Positions 8,701 to 15,247 of a stretch of DNA of 34,154 nt are shown here, piece after piece. The number at the start of each line of letters is the position of its first letter. The stretch's first letter is position 1. The notes beneath the pieces are model-generated. The model did no database searches, had not been told where the DNA came from, and saw nothing but the letters and a program-made list of their open reading frames with translations. Source of the stretch: JAVBPP01 sp031549535 (GTDB lineage: Bacteria; Bacillota; Clostridia; Oscillospirales; Acutalibacteraceae); NCBI GenBank assembly GCA_031549535.1, contig JAVBPP010000099.1, positions 1 through 34,154 on the forward strand. The letters run 5' to 3'. Position numbers and translations under genes: made by a program.

Positions 8701-9009
8701 TTCCTCCAGCTCCATGGCAAGGTTCAAGCCCGTCTGCCCGCCCAGGGAGGGCAAAACGGAATCCGGGCGCTCCACGCGAATGATTTCGGTCAGGGTCGGA
8801 ATATCCAGCGGCTCGATATAAACCTTGTCGGCAATGCCGCCGTCGGTCATGATGGTTGCCGGATTGGAGTTGGCGAGCACAACCTCTATCCCCTCCTCTT
8901 TCAAGGAGCGGCAGGCCTGGGTGCCCGCATAGTCAAATTCCGCCGCCTGCCCAATAATAATCGGGCCGGAGCCGATGACCAGAACTTTTTGAATGCTCGA
9001 ATCGCGCAT
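5785..9009 (-). CDS. carB: Carbamoyl-phosphate synthetase large subunit
   Basis: Makes carbamoyl phosphate from bicarbonate, two ATP and ammonia for pyrimidine and arginine synthesis. The 1074-residue length is standard. The two homologous halves are visible, each starting with an ATP-grasp module (VLVIGSGPIIIGQAAEFDY near residue 9; VIVLGSGPIRIGQGVEFDY near residue 556), separated by the oligomerisation domain and followed by a C-terminal MGS-like allosteric domain (VRDQDKAEVCDMLANLKG onward). It starts 15 bp after carA with an AAGGGGG ribosome site. Because the partner CarA seems unable to hydrolyse glutamine, this subunit may use free ammonia directly; that is inference. Confidence 0.97.
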   Translation of the reverse strand: MRDSSIQKVLVIGSGPIIIGQAAEFDYAGTQACRSLKEEGIEVVLANSNPATIMTDGGIADKVYIEPLDIPTLTEIIRVERPDSVLPSLGGQTGLNLAMELEEKGILAQYGVRLIGISARTIRMAEDRQEFKDTMERIGEPCIESLVVDTVEQALAFSAKIGYPVIVRPAYTLGGTGGGIAYDEAQLEEIAHNGIRLSRVSQVLIEKCISGWKEIEYETMRDGKGNCITVCNMENIDPVGVHTGDSIVVAPVQTLGDKESEMLRSAALNIITELGIQGGCNVQFALHPDSFEYAVIEVNPRVSRSSALASKATGFPIARVAAKIAVGLGLDEIPNAVTGVTYASFEPALDYLVLKIPKFPFDKFVTAKRALGTQMKATGEVMAISRSFEAALHKAIHSLEENRESLLADELLALEQDALLEKLERVDNERLYTIAAALYHGIGQDEIFEITKIDRWFLSKIQSIVDMERHLMAGHSDRDTLLRAKKMGFTDKQIAKNLRTSAAAVKNLRNMWNIKPAFSMVDTCAAEFPAQTPYYYSDYGIANEVNPVTDKKKVIVLGSGPIRIGQGVEFDYCSVHSVWSLKQAGCEAIIINNNPETVSTDFDISDKLYFEPLTAEYVTHIVELEQPDGAIVQFGGQTAIKLTKTLNDLGVKILGTDADHVDAAEDRERFDEILELCDITRPKGKTVFTTEEALNAAHGLGYPVLVRPSYVLGGQGMQIAASDEDIEEFMGIITRTIKDLDEHPVLVDKYIMGQEVEVDAICDGTDILIPGIMEHIDRAGIHSGDSISVYPAVSLTARVQATLVDYTRRLASALQVVGMMNIQFIVHKDTVYIIEVNPRSSRTVPYISKVTGIPAIDLATRAMLGEKLADMGYGTGLYPNSGYYAIKMPVFSFEKIVGADTSLGPEMKSTGEVLGIAKNYNEALLKAFAGAGVSLPRDGNIIVTVRDQDKAEVCDMLANLKGAEFSYYATPGTCKALEKAGIPAQRVNKITGESPNIMDMLHAEQVALIINTPTHGRLANRDGFKLRRFATEAGAACLTSLDAAKVLMESTFIIASEQVKVTDIAAIFTDNGDE

Positions 9010-9024
9010 GCTGGTTTCCCCCTT

Positions 9025-10092
9025 CTATTTCGCGCGGCATTGGGCGACAAAGTCGTCCAGCAAAAACAGGCAGTCTTCCGGGCCGGGTGCGGCTTCCGGA
9101 TGGAATTGCACGGAAAGCGCCGTTTCGCCGTAACGCAGACCCTCCACCGTTTGGTCGTTGACATTTACGCACAGCAGCTGTGCGCCCTGCGGCAGTGCAT
9201 CGCGTTTCACCACATAGGCGTGCCCCTGCGCGGTTAAATAGGTTCTGTCCTGTTCCAAAAACTTGACGGGCAGATTGCCGCCCGCGTGCGCGTGGCGCAT
9301 GGCCTCAATTTCGCCGCCCAGGGCGTGCGCCAGGAGCAAATGCCCCAAATCCAGCGCCAGCAGCGGCAGACCGGATGCATGCAGCGCCTTGATTTGCGCG
9401 GCGATATCGTCATACTCTGCCGGCTCCCCCGGGCCGCCCGCAACCAAGATGCCCTGATGCCCCCCGGCAAGAATGGTTTCGGCAGCCGTGTTCCAGGGAT
9501 AGCGGGTGACACTTGCCCCGCGCTGCTGCAGCGCCGCGGGTAGAGCGTTTTTCACGCCCAAATCCAAAAGGGCAATAGAAAGACCGGTTTGTTCCGCAGC
9601 ATAGTCCAAAACCTCTTTGGTGCTGACAGCTTCAACCAGCCGCTCTAACCGGCAGGAGGCAATTGCCTCACTGCAACGGGCCATATCAGAAACATCCTCG
9701 GTCAACATGCCATACATGGCACCGGTGTCGCGCAGCTTTTTCATCAACGCACGGGTGTCCAAATCACACAGGCACGGGACGGAAAACTCTTGCAGCAAAT
9801 CTTCCAGCTTACCCTCACTGCGGAAGTTGGAGGGCGTTTCACACAATTCATTCACAACCAGGGCCGATGCCCACAGCCTTTCGGACTGCATGTCCGCGCG
9901 GCAAACGCCGTAATTCCCCGCCATGGGGTAACTCATGATGATACCAAGCCCCGCGCTGGAAGGGTCGCTGAGCGTTTCCACATAACCGGACATTGCGGTG
10001 GAAACCAAAAACTTGCAAACCGTTTCCCGAAACGCGGCGCGGGCTTCACCCTCATACACACTGCCGTCTTCCAACACCAAATATGCGCGCAT
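9025..10092 (-). CDS. carA: CarA-like small subunit, dead glutaminase site
   Basis: Normally this subunit hydrolyses glutamine and tunnels ammonia to CarB. The N-terminal CarA domain is recognisable (LVLEDGSVYEG; MSGYVETLSDPS; YPMAGNYGV; DLDTRALMKKLRDTGAMYG), as is a C-terminal class I glutamine amidotransferase domain. The nucleophile elbow, normally GICLGHQLL, reads ALDLGHLLL, so the catalytic Cys is Asp248 (GAT codon at 9349-9351) and the next contact Gln is Leu252. The glutamine-binding QNHGF is QGHAY (residues 289-293) and SNGPGDP is AGGPGEP (218-224). The catalytic His331 and Glu333 of HPE remain. Length (355) and reading frame are intact, so this is not simple decay. It probably survives as a structural partner of CarB. 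The start ATG follows GGGGGAAAGG. Confidence 0.9.
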   Translation of the reverse strand: MRAYLVLEDGSVYEGEARAAFRETVCKFLVSTAMSGYVETLSDPSSAGLGIIMSYPMAGNYGVCRADMQSERLWASALVVNELCETPSNFRSEGKLEDLLQEFSVPCLCDLDTRALMKKLRDTGAMYGMLTEDVSDMARCSEAIASCRLERLVEAVSTKEVLDYAAEQTGLSIALLDLGVKNALPAALQQRGASVTRYPWNTAAETILAGGHQGILVAGGPGEPAEYDDIAAQIKALHASGLPLLALDLGHLLLAHALGGEIEAMRHAHAGGNLPVKFLEQDRTYLTAQGHAYVVKRDALPQGAQLLCVNVNDQTVEGLRYGETALSVQFHPEAAPGPEDCLFLLDDFVAQCRAK

Positions 10093-10134
10093 TCCTTTCC
10101 CCCTGCCTTTCTTTATCCTAGACTCTAACTAAGT

Positions 10135-10143
10135 ATTATAGCA
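10135..10143 (-). promoter_or_regulatory. Extended -10 promoter of carAB
   Basis: On the minus strand TGCTATAAT (10135-10143) is an extended -10 with a perfect TATAAT; no good -35 lies 16-18 bp upstream. Transcription would start near 10128, giving a leader of about 36 nt. That is too short for the PyrR-type attenuator common on pyrimidine operons in Firmicutes. Confidence 0.6.
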
Positions 10144-10241
10144 TAAACGAAAGCTGCTTTTTTCTCAACAAGAAATTTATCTTGCAAAAAGTTTCGGATT
10201 TCATGCGAAGTTTTCTGTGAAAAAGGCATAAAGACCAGGCG

Positions 10242-10270
10242 TTGACAATCACGTTTGGCCATGCTACAAT
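10242..10270 (+). promoter_or_regulatory. Consensus promoter of the leader module
   Basis: TTGACA (10242-10247), a 17-bp spacer and TACAAT (10265-10270) preceded by TGC. This is one of the best sigma-A promoters in the window. It points into the leader peptide and the GNAT/methyltransferase gene. Confidence 0.85.
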
Positions 10271-10293
10271 GCCTACATAACGGAGGGTTTTGT

Positions 10294-10377
10294 ATGTTCA
10301 TTTCGGGCATGTTCAAGTCGGCTAAAATGGTTTGCTCCATGCAAAAGGATAACGGCGAGACGTTGTGTGGAGCTTAA
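10294..10377 (+). CDS. 27-codon leader peptide
   Basis: ATG 10294 follows CGGAGGG (10281-10287) by 6 nt, directly after a consensus promoter. The peptide begins MFISGMFKSAKMV and ends GETLCGA; it has two Cys, several Met and Lys, and no transmembrane segment. It is followed by stem-loops and an attenuator-like terminator before the next gene. This is the arrangement of resistance-gene leaders in which a stalled ribosome changes RNA folding. From memory the start and layout resemble leaders before ribosomal-protection tetracycline-resistance genes, but I could not compare sequences. The role is inferred. Confidence 0.6.
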   Translation: MFISGMFKSAKMVCSMQKDNGETLCGA

Positions 10378-10379
10378 TC

Positions 10380-10520
10380 CGGAAGATTGACAATATCTTC
10401 CGAGCTTCGTCGGTAATATGGTGCTTGGGCGTAGTTTTTTCTATGCTTTGATAGCTGTTGCCATTTTACCGACGAAAGATAGGATTAAGATGGGCTGCGG
10501 ACGTTTTGTCCGCAGCTTTT
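10380..10520 (+). promoter_or_regulatory. Structured leader with attenuator terminator
   Basis: Three nested signals follow the leader peptide. Stem 1 is CGGAAGAT/ATCTTCCG (10380-10387 with 10395-10402). Stem 2 is a long-range perfect 11-bp pair TTCGTCGGTAA/TTACCGACGAA (10406-10416 with 10466-10476). Stem 3 is CTGCGGAC/GTCCGCAG (10495-10502 with 10508-10515) followed by CTTTT, a terminator-like hairpin. The next ribosome site (GGAGG, 10530-10534) comes only 10 bases later. This suggests transcription attenuation of the gene at 10542, probably coupled to translation of the leader peptide. Confidence 0.65.
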
Positions 10521-10541
10521 ATGATTTATGGAGGAAATTTT

Positions 10542-12794
10542 ATGAATACGATTACAGTACGCCGTGTGAACGGCAAAAATTGCAATACGGTGATTCCGGG
10601 CATAGTTCATGTATTCAGAGATGATGAAAAAGTGCCGTGGCACAGATATGATGACTGTTTGGCGTGGGTCACACGGCGCGTGGAGCGTGGCTTTTACAGC
10701 ACCCTTGCCTATGAAAGCGATACCATCACCGGTTTTAGCGAATGGATCGAAATGTATGATGCCGGCAAAAAAATTTTGTATCTTGGCATGATGCAGGTTG
10801 ATTGCGCTCTGCGCGGTAAGGGTATCGGCGGCGCGATGCTTGCCGACGGAGAAGCGTATGCAAAAAGCATAGGCGCGTCATGCCTGCGAACAATTCCGGA
10901 AGATGAACGGGCGTATGCATTTTATCAGAAATATGGTTTTCGGGAAACCGATTGCATCTATTCCTGCACCTGTCCAACAAGAAAAGGAAGTCCGGCTGCC
11001 CAGCGCGATAATGCAGGCGAAATACCCCTTGCCGCCGTAAACACCCACGCGTTTATTTTTGGGCTATGCCAATCGTCGGGGCGGCATATGTATGAGGTCG
11101 CAAATCACAATCCTGATGCCTGCTTTAAAGTAAAAACATCAAAGATTTCAGACGGATACTTACAATTCCGGTATCAGGAAGATTCAAAAACGGCCTTGGC
11201 CTTGTATTGGAGCGATAAGGCCGCAACCGGTGAAACCGTGTCCGAAATCCTCATGCACGGACAGGAACAAGGGTTTGAAGCAATAGAATTTTATTTTAGG
11301 TCAACCTATGCACCCCTGTTTTCGGATTTCGATATAACCCGCGAAAGCACAGAAATGGAAAAGGAGTTATCTGCCATGGATGCCATAGGAAACTACGCCC
11401 GTCACGCCGCGTATTGGGAATGGGGCAAGCTTGACCATGACCGCACACCGGATGACGAAACAAAATACAAGTTCGCAAAACAATACGGTAACCGTATTCT
11501 GCTCCCGATGTGTGCTTGGGGGCATTTGGGTGCATACATGGCAGAGCGTGGCATGCAGGTAACCGCGTTTGACATTACACCCGAAATGATTGCCGAAGGG
11601 AAGAAACACTTTGGTACTCTCGAAAATCTGAACCTGTTCGTCGGCGATGCAAGCGATTTCAGCTTTGATATCGAGCCGGTCGATATTTGTGCCTTCGGTG
11701 AATTTGGATGGATTCATTCCATGGACGAAGTAAAAAAAGCATTGGTTTGCATGCACAATCATCTGCGCGATGGCGGATATCTGATTCTTGATGAATCTAT
11801 TGATGCACATGACAGCCAAACGGAATTGGAGACCTTTCGCGTGAAAAACAATCCATATCCCGACAGAACGGTATACAAAACCGGAACAACGCGCAACGAG
11901 GCTAAAACGCGACGCTGTTACATTTCCCAAACCATGTATATCGATTATCACGATGGCAGAAAAGAACAATTTGACCACGCGTTTTATTTGCAGGGATATG
12001 CGCGCGAGGAATGGCTTGCGGCACTTGCCGAGTGTGGGTTTGAAGTTGTTGCTGCGTATAAAAACTACGAAAAAGAACCCTGGCACGAGGGCGAGGGGCG
12101 TTGGATAGTCGAGGCAAAAAAGGCAGAGACGACCCAAAAGCGGTACAGCCCCGCTGTGAATCTCGATCACCTGCAAACGCCGATATACCGTTATGAAAAC
12201 GTGGAGCTGTATAACGACAACATCAATTTACAGCAGCCAAATGACGGTTATCTGCTTTCCTACTTCCTACCCACGCAAACAGCCGCTCCACAAATGCATT
12301 TGCGGCACCACAAAATTAGCCTTCCCACCGACCGTGACTACATATGCGAAAGGCATTGCGCAATTAATTATGCGTGCGATACACCATGGGCGAGGAAACT
12401 GCCTTATGAAACCTATCGGACAAATTGGTTCACAGATACCGAAGGTTATTTATCCGCCCTGGCCGAAAGCATGAAAGACGAACGCACGATTGCCGAAATC
12501 ATAAAAACTGAAGCGGGAGAGCCCGTTGGCTATGTATGGGTTGTGTTCCACGCAGAGGATACAGCATTTATCTGGTCCGATGTGCAGGACATCTTTGTAG
12601 AGGAGCCGTATCGTAGAACCGGTGTCGCGGCTTACTTATTAGTCCACCAACGAAACCTTGCCAAATCTTGGTGGTATTTTCGCCGTCAGCCTGCGTTGTC
12701 CTCCTTGCTTTACGACAGTAAAGCTGCGTCGTCCGCCTTGACTGACGACAAAAACCCTCACCAATCTTCTGGCAAGCTTTCATTGGCAGACTAA
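10542..12794 (+). CDS. GNAT/SAM methyltransferase/GNAT fusion, 3' end cut
   Basis: ATG 10542 has GGAGG 7 nt upstream; longer upstream frames run through the attenuator hairpin and are rejected. Residues 1-135 form a GNAT acetyltransferase with the acetyl-CoA loop RGKGIGG. Residues about 165-275 are unrecognised and may be a GNAT-like accessory domain. Residues about 280-545 are a class I SAM methyltransferase (RILLPMCAWGHLGAYMAERG, AFDITPEMI, VGDASDF, LRDGGYLILDE). From about 560 a second GNAT begins (GYVWVV; VEEPYRRTGVAAYL), but the frame enters a 156-bp inserted element at 12639 and stops at that element's own TAA. The rest of the domain lies at 12797-12961. The first two domains may still work. 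The leader suggests antibiotic-type induction, so drug modification is plausible but unproven. Composition is more AT-rich than carAB, consistent with transfer. Confidence 0.75.
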   Translation: MNTITVRRVNGKNCNTVIPGIVHVFRDDEKVPWHRYDDCLAWVTRRVERGFYSTLAYESDTITGFSEWIEMYDAGKKILYLGMMQVDCALRGKGIGGAMLADGEAYAKSIGASCLRTIPEDERAYAFYQKYGFRETDCIYSCTCPTRKGSPAAQRDNAGEIPLAAVNTHAFIFGLCQSSGRHMYEVANHNPDACFKVKTSKISDGYLQFRYQEDSKTALALYWSDKAATGETVSEILMHGQEQGFEAIEFYFRSTYAPLFSDFDITRESTEMEKELSAMDAIGNYARHAAYWEWGKLDHDRTPDDETKYKFAKQYGNRILLPMCAWGHLGAYMAERGMQVTAFDITPEMIAEGKKHFGTLENLNLFVGDASDFSFDIEPVDICAFGEFGWIHSMDEVKKALVCMHNHLRDGGYLILDESIDAHDSQTELETFRVKNNPYPDRTVYKTGTTRNEAKTRRCYISQTMYIDYHDGRKEQFDHAFYLQGYAREEWLAALAECGFEVVAAYKNYEKEPWHEGEGRWIVEAKKAETTQKRYSPAVNLDHLQTPIYRYENVELYNDNINLQQPNDGYLLSYFLPTQTAAPQMHLRHHKISLPTDRDYICERHCAINYACDTPWARKLPYETYRTNWFTDTEGYLSALAESMKDERTIAEIIKTEAGEPVGYVWVVFHAEDTAFIWSDVQDIFVEEPYRRTGVAAYLLVHQRNLAKSWWYFRRQPALSSLLYDSKAASSALTDDKNPHQSSGKLSLAD
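12639..12794. mobile_element. 156-bp MITE-like palindromic element
   Basis: The ends are TTAGTC and GACTAA, and each side carries a TA dinucleotide (12637-12638 and 12795-12796), as expected for insertion at TA with duplication. The arms form a long imperfect palindrome: the left arm with ACCAACGAAACCTTGCCA corresponds to the right-arm complement GCCAATGAAAGCTTGCCA. The centre is GCTTTAC-GACA-GTAAAGC. It has no transposase. Removing 158 bp (element plus one TA) rejoins the interrupted GNAT domain in frame. TA targeting is typical of IS630/Tc1-mariner relatives; the parent is not in the window. Confidence 0.8.
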
Positions 12795-12796
12795 TA

Positions 12797-12961
12797 ATGG
12801 ACTATGCTGAAAAAACAGCGAAACTACACGGCGCAAGGGTAATCCGGTCCGGAACGGGGTGCGAGAATGTCAGTTCACAAGAATTGCACCGAAAAATGGG
12901 ATTTTATTAGTACCGTATGGAATACGAAAAAGTATTAGCAGATGGCGAAAACAAGGAATAG
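12797..12961 (+). pseudogene. Severed 3' end of the GNAT domain
   Basis: Translated from 12797, this reads MDYAEKTAKLHGARV then ELHRKMGFY, followed by TAG (12908-12910) and YRMEYEKVL to a second stop at 12959. It is the normal C-terminal half of a GNAT domain and continues the frame interrupted at 12638. The in-frame TAG stands where a CAG (Gln) would be expected, so a single C-to-T change adds a second lesion. It has no ribosome site of its own. Confidence 0.75.
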
Positions 12962-12973
12962 AGTTGATTCCAC

Positions 12974-13002
12974 TTGACAGTATCGCTTCCTCATGCTACA
13001 AT
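12974..13002 (+). promoter_or_regulatory. Consensus promoter of the hemolysin III gene
   Basis: TTGACA (12974-12979), a 17-bp spacer and TACAAT (12997-13002) with a TGC extension. The first in-frame TTG of the ORF is the -35 box itself, so translation must start further down. Confidence 0.85.
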
Positions 13003-13045
13003 AACTCCATCAGATAGAGTTGTGGGAGGAAGAGTAGTTGTCGCT

Positions 13046-13717
13046 ATGAAACGCACGAAGTTGCGCGACCGGGTGTTGCCGGATTATACGCGCGGGGAAG
13101 AAATTTTTAATATGGTTACGCACATCTGCGGCGGCGTGTTCGGCATCGGGATTTTAACCGCCTGTTGCTGTGTTGCCGTGGTTCACCACAGTCTTGCAGG
13201 GCTGATTACCAGTATTGTTTACGGGTTTACGGTAATCTCCCTGTATGTGATGTCCAGCGTCTACCACGGCCTGATGCCCGGCATGGGAAAAACCGTGATG
13301 CAGGTGCTGGATCACTGTACCATTTATGGCATGATCGCCGGGACTTACACCCCCATTGCGGTCTGCGCCATTGTGCCGGAAAACAAGTGGGTCGGCTGGC
13401 TGGGTTTACTGTTTGCCTGGTCGGTGGCGGTGCTTGCCATGGTTCTTACGGCGATTGACCTGCGCAAGTACCGTGTGTTCTCCATGATTTGCTACCTGGG
13501 CATTGGCTGGAGCTGCATTTTCATTTTCCGCACAATTTACGACGCGCTTGGCATGTCCGGCAGCATTTACCTCATCGGCGGCGGCGTATTATATACCATC
13601 GGAGCTGTTCTCTATGGCTTTGGCCGCGCAAAACGCTATATGCATTCCGTGTTTCACCTCTTTGTAATCGCCGGTTCCGTCAGCCATTTCCTGTGCATCG
13701 TATTGTATGTGCTGTAA
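13046..13717 (+). CDS. Hemolysin III / PAQR family membrane protein
   Basis: A seven-span integral membrane protein of the HlyIII/YqfA/PAQR family. Family landmarks are visible: EEIFNMVTHICGG near the N-terminus, SSVYHGL after span 2 or 3, DHCTIYGMIAGTYTP in the middle, and HSVFHLFVIAGSVSH at the end. The Ser, Asp and His residues in these motifs form the zinc site seen in PAQR structures. The biochemical role in bacteria is unclear; links to membrane fluidity have been proposed for related proteins. ATG 13046 is chosen because the upstream part of the ORF contains the promoter. A GGGAGGAAGAG ribosome site lies about 11 nt before it. The gene is monocistronic, with a terminator after it. Confidence 0.9.
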   Translation: MKRTKLRDRVLPDYTRGEEIFNMVTHICGGVFGIGILTACCCVAVVHHSLAGLITSIVYGFTVISLYVMSSVYHGLMPGMGKTVMQVLDHCTIYGMIAGTYTPIAVCAIVPENKWVGWLGLLFAWSVAVLAMVLTAIDLRKYRVFSMICYLGIGWSCIFIFRTIYDALGMSGSIYLIGGGVLYTIGAVLYGFGRAKRYMHSVFHLFVIAGSVSHFLCIVLYVL

Positions 13718-13741
13718 CAATCTGGTATACTAATATATAGC

Positions 13742-13766
13742 AGCGCCGTTTCGTTGCGGCGCTTTT
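13742..13766 (+). terminator. Terminator after the hemolysin III gene
   Basis: A 7-bp GC stem AGCGCCG/CGGCGCT (13742-13748 with 13757-13763) followed by TTT. The T-run is short, but the position 24 bp after the stop codon is right. Confidence 0.65.
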
Positions 13767-13770
13767 ACTA

Positions 13771-13871
13771 TTACTTCGGCACGTAACAGTAGTTAATTTT
13801 GCGGGTCGAAATGCTCGGGCGTATGGGATTTTGACCCGCAAAATTTTTACTACTGTTTGGTGCAGGAGTAA
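13771..13871. mobile_element. 101-bp TA-flanked MITE-like element, copy 1
   Basis: This is one of three copies in the window, all exactly 101 bp with TTACT/AGTAA ends and TA on both outer sides. It is almost entirely palindromic, with a core TTTTGCGGGTC/GACCCGCAAAA around a loop of about 20 bases. It has no coding capacity. Its right end contributes AGGAG (13864-13868) just upstream of rmuC. Confidence 0.85.
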
Positions 13872-13891
13872 TATTATAGGTGGAGATGGAT

Positions 13892-15229
13892 ATGGAACGG
13901 TATATACCGATACTCTGCAGCGCCGCGACGCTGATTGTGGTTTTGATTTTGTTGCTGCGCCAGAGGGGCGGCGGAGCGCTGGAGGCACAGTTGTTTCAGC
14001 TGAAAGATATTTTGGACGGCTTGCAGCGGCAGCAGTCCGATGAATTTGAACGCAACCGCCGGGAGCTTTCCGAGGTACAAAACCTCACGCGCACCGAGCT
14101 GGGGGAAAACCTGCGCCTGATGCAGACCAGAATCCAGGAACTCACAGAAAAAAATCACAGCCAATTGCAAGGTGTTACCGACACGCTGAGCAAATCGTTG
14201 GATCATATACGCAGGGATCAGTTTGAGCAGAATGACCGGCAGAGCAAGCAGCTTGCCGAGTCCTTGGAGCGCATGCGCGCCGGGAATGAACAAAAGCTGG
14301 AGCAGATGCGCGTCACGGTGGACGAAAAGCTGCAAACCACGCTGAACACCCGGCTGGACAGCTCATTCAAAACCGTCAGCGACCAGCTGGAGAAGGTCTA
14401 CACCTCCCTGGGCGAGATGAAGGAGCTTTCCTCCGGCGTAACAAACAATGTCAGCTCCCTGTCGCGGATTTTGACCAACGTCAAGGCACGCGGCACCTGG
14501 GCGGAAAGCCAGCTGGCGAATATCCTCGACCAGACCATCCCGAACATGTATGAGCGGAATTTTGCGGCGGACGAAAGTTCGCGCGAGCGTGTGGAGTTTG
14601 CCGTGCGCATCCCCAACGGCGAGGGAGAAACCGCCTATTTGCCCATTGATTCCAAATTCCCCACGGAGGATTACCAGCGCCTGTGCGAGGCGGCGGAGCA
14701 GGGCGCGGACGCGGCGGAAATCCAGCGCCTGCGCAGAGAATTGGAAAAGCGTGTGCTGGAGGAAGCGAAAACCATATCCAAGTATATCCGTGTGCCCCGC
14801 ACCACACCGTTTGCCATTATGTACCTTGCCACGGAAGGGCTGTATGCAGAAATCGCCTCCTCCCCGAACGGTCTGCCGGAACGCATGCAGAACGAGTTGC
14901 AAGTCATGATTGCAGGCCCCATCACCGTCACCGCTCTGCTCAACACCATCGCCATGGGTATGCGCACTGTTGCCATCAATGAAAAAGCAAACGAGATTCG
15001 CCTGCTGTTGGGTGCGGCAAAGAAGCAGTATGAGGTGTTCGGCGGACTGTTGGATAAGGCCAAGCAAAAGGTGGAGGAAGCGGGGAAAACGCTGGGCGAA
15101 GCACAAAAGCGCAACGACTTGATTCAAAAGAAGCTGAAGGGAGTCGAGGTGCTCGGGGAGGAAGAAGCACAACTGGCGCTGCCCTTTGCGCAGGAAATGG
15201 TGGCGGAGGGTGCGGGTTCAAATGAATAA
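13892..15229 (+). CDS. rmuC: DNA recombination protein RmuC
   Basis: RmuC limits rearrangements at inverted repeats and is a predicted nuclease-fold protein. A single N-terminal membrane anchor (residues about 5-20) is followed by a long coiled coil (about 30-170). The conserved RmuC domain is then seen in RGTWAESQLANILDQ, FAVRIPNGEGE, LPIDSKFPTEDYQRL and later IRVPRTTPFAIMYL. Full length fits the family. ATG 13892 is chosen because AGGTGGAG lies 6 nt upstream; GTG 13880 and ATG 13886 are in-frame alternatives. It follows directly on a palindromic element, an apt neighbourhood for a protein tied to inverted-repeat stability, though this may be coincidence. Confidence 0.92.
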   Translation: MERYIPILCSAATLIVVLILLLRQRGGGALEAQLFQLKDILDGLQRQQSDEFERNRRELSEVQNLTRTELGENLRLMQTRIQELTEKNHSQLQGVTDTLSKSLDHIRRDQFEQNDRQSKQLAESLERMRAGNEQKLEQMRVTVDEKLQTTLNTRLDSSFKTVSDQLEKVYTSLGEMKELSSGVTNNVSSLSRILTNVKARGTWAESQLANILDQTIPNMYERNFAADESSRERVEFAVRIPNGEGETAYLPIDSKFPTEDYQRLCEAAEQGADAAEIQRLRRELEKRVLEEAKTISKYIRVPRTTPFAIMYLATEGLYAEIASSPNGLPERMQNELQVMIAGPITVTALLNTIAMGMRTVAINEKANEIRLLLGAAKKQYEVFGGLLDKAKQKVEEAGKTLGEAQKRNDLIQKKLKGVEVLGEEEAQLALPFAQEMVAEGAGSNE

Positions 15230-15247
15230 TTTTGGTGAAATGTTATA

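Noticed and set aside
10458..10541. 28-residue N-terminal extension of the GNAT/methyltransferase protein
   Set aside because: It reads through the attenuator hairpin; ATG 10542 has a strong, well-spaced ribosome site.
11367..12176. 269-residue minus-strand ORF opposite the methyltransferase domain
   Set aside because: No recognisable domain or ribosome site; the plus strand carries SAM-methyltransferase motifs throughout.
12974..13045. 24-residue N-terminal extension of the hemolysin III protein
   Set aside because: Its TTG start is the -35 box of a consensus promoter and the extension covers the -10, so it cannot be in the mRNA.
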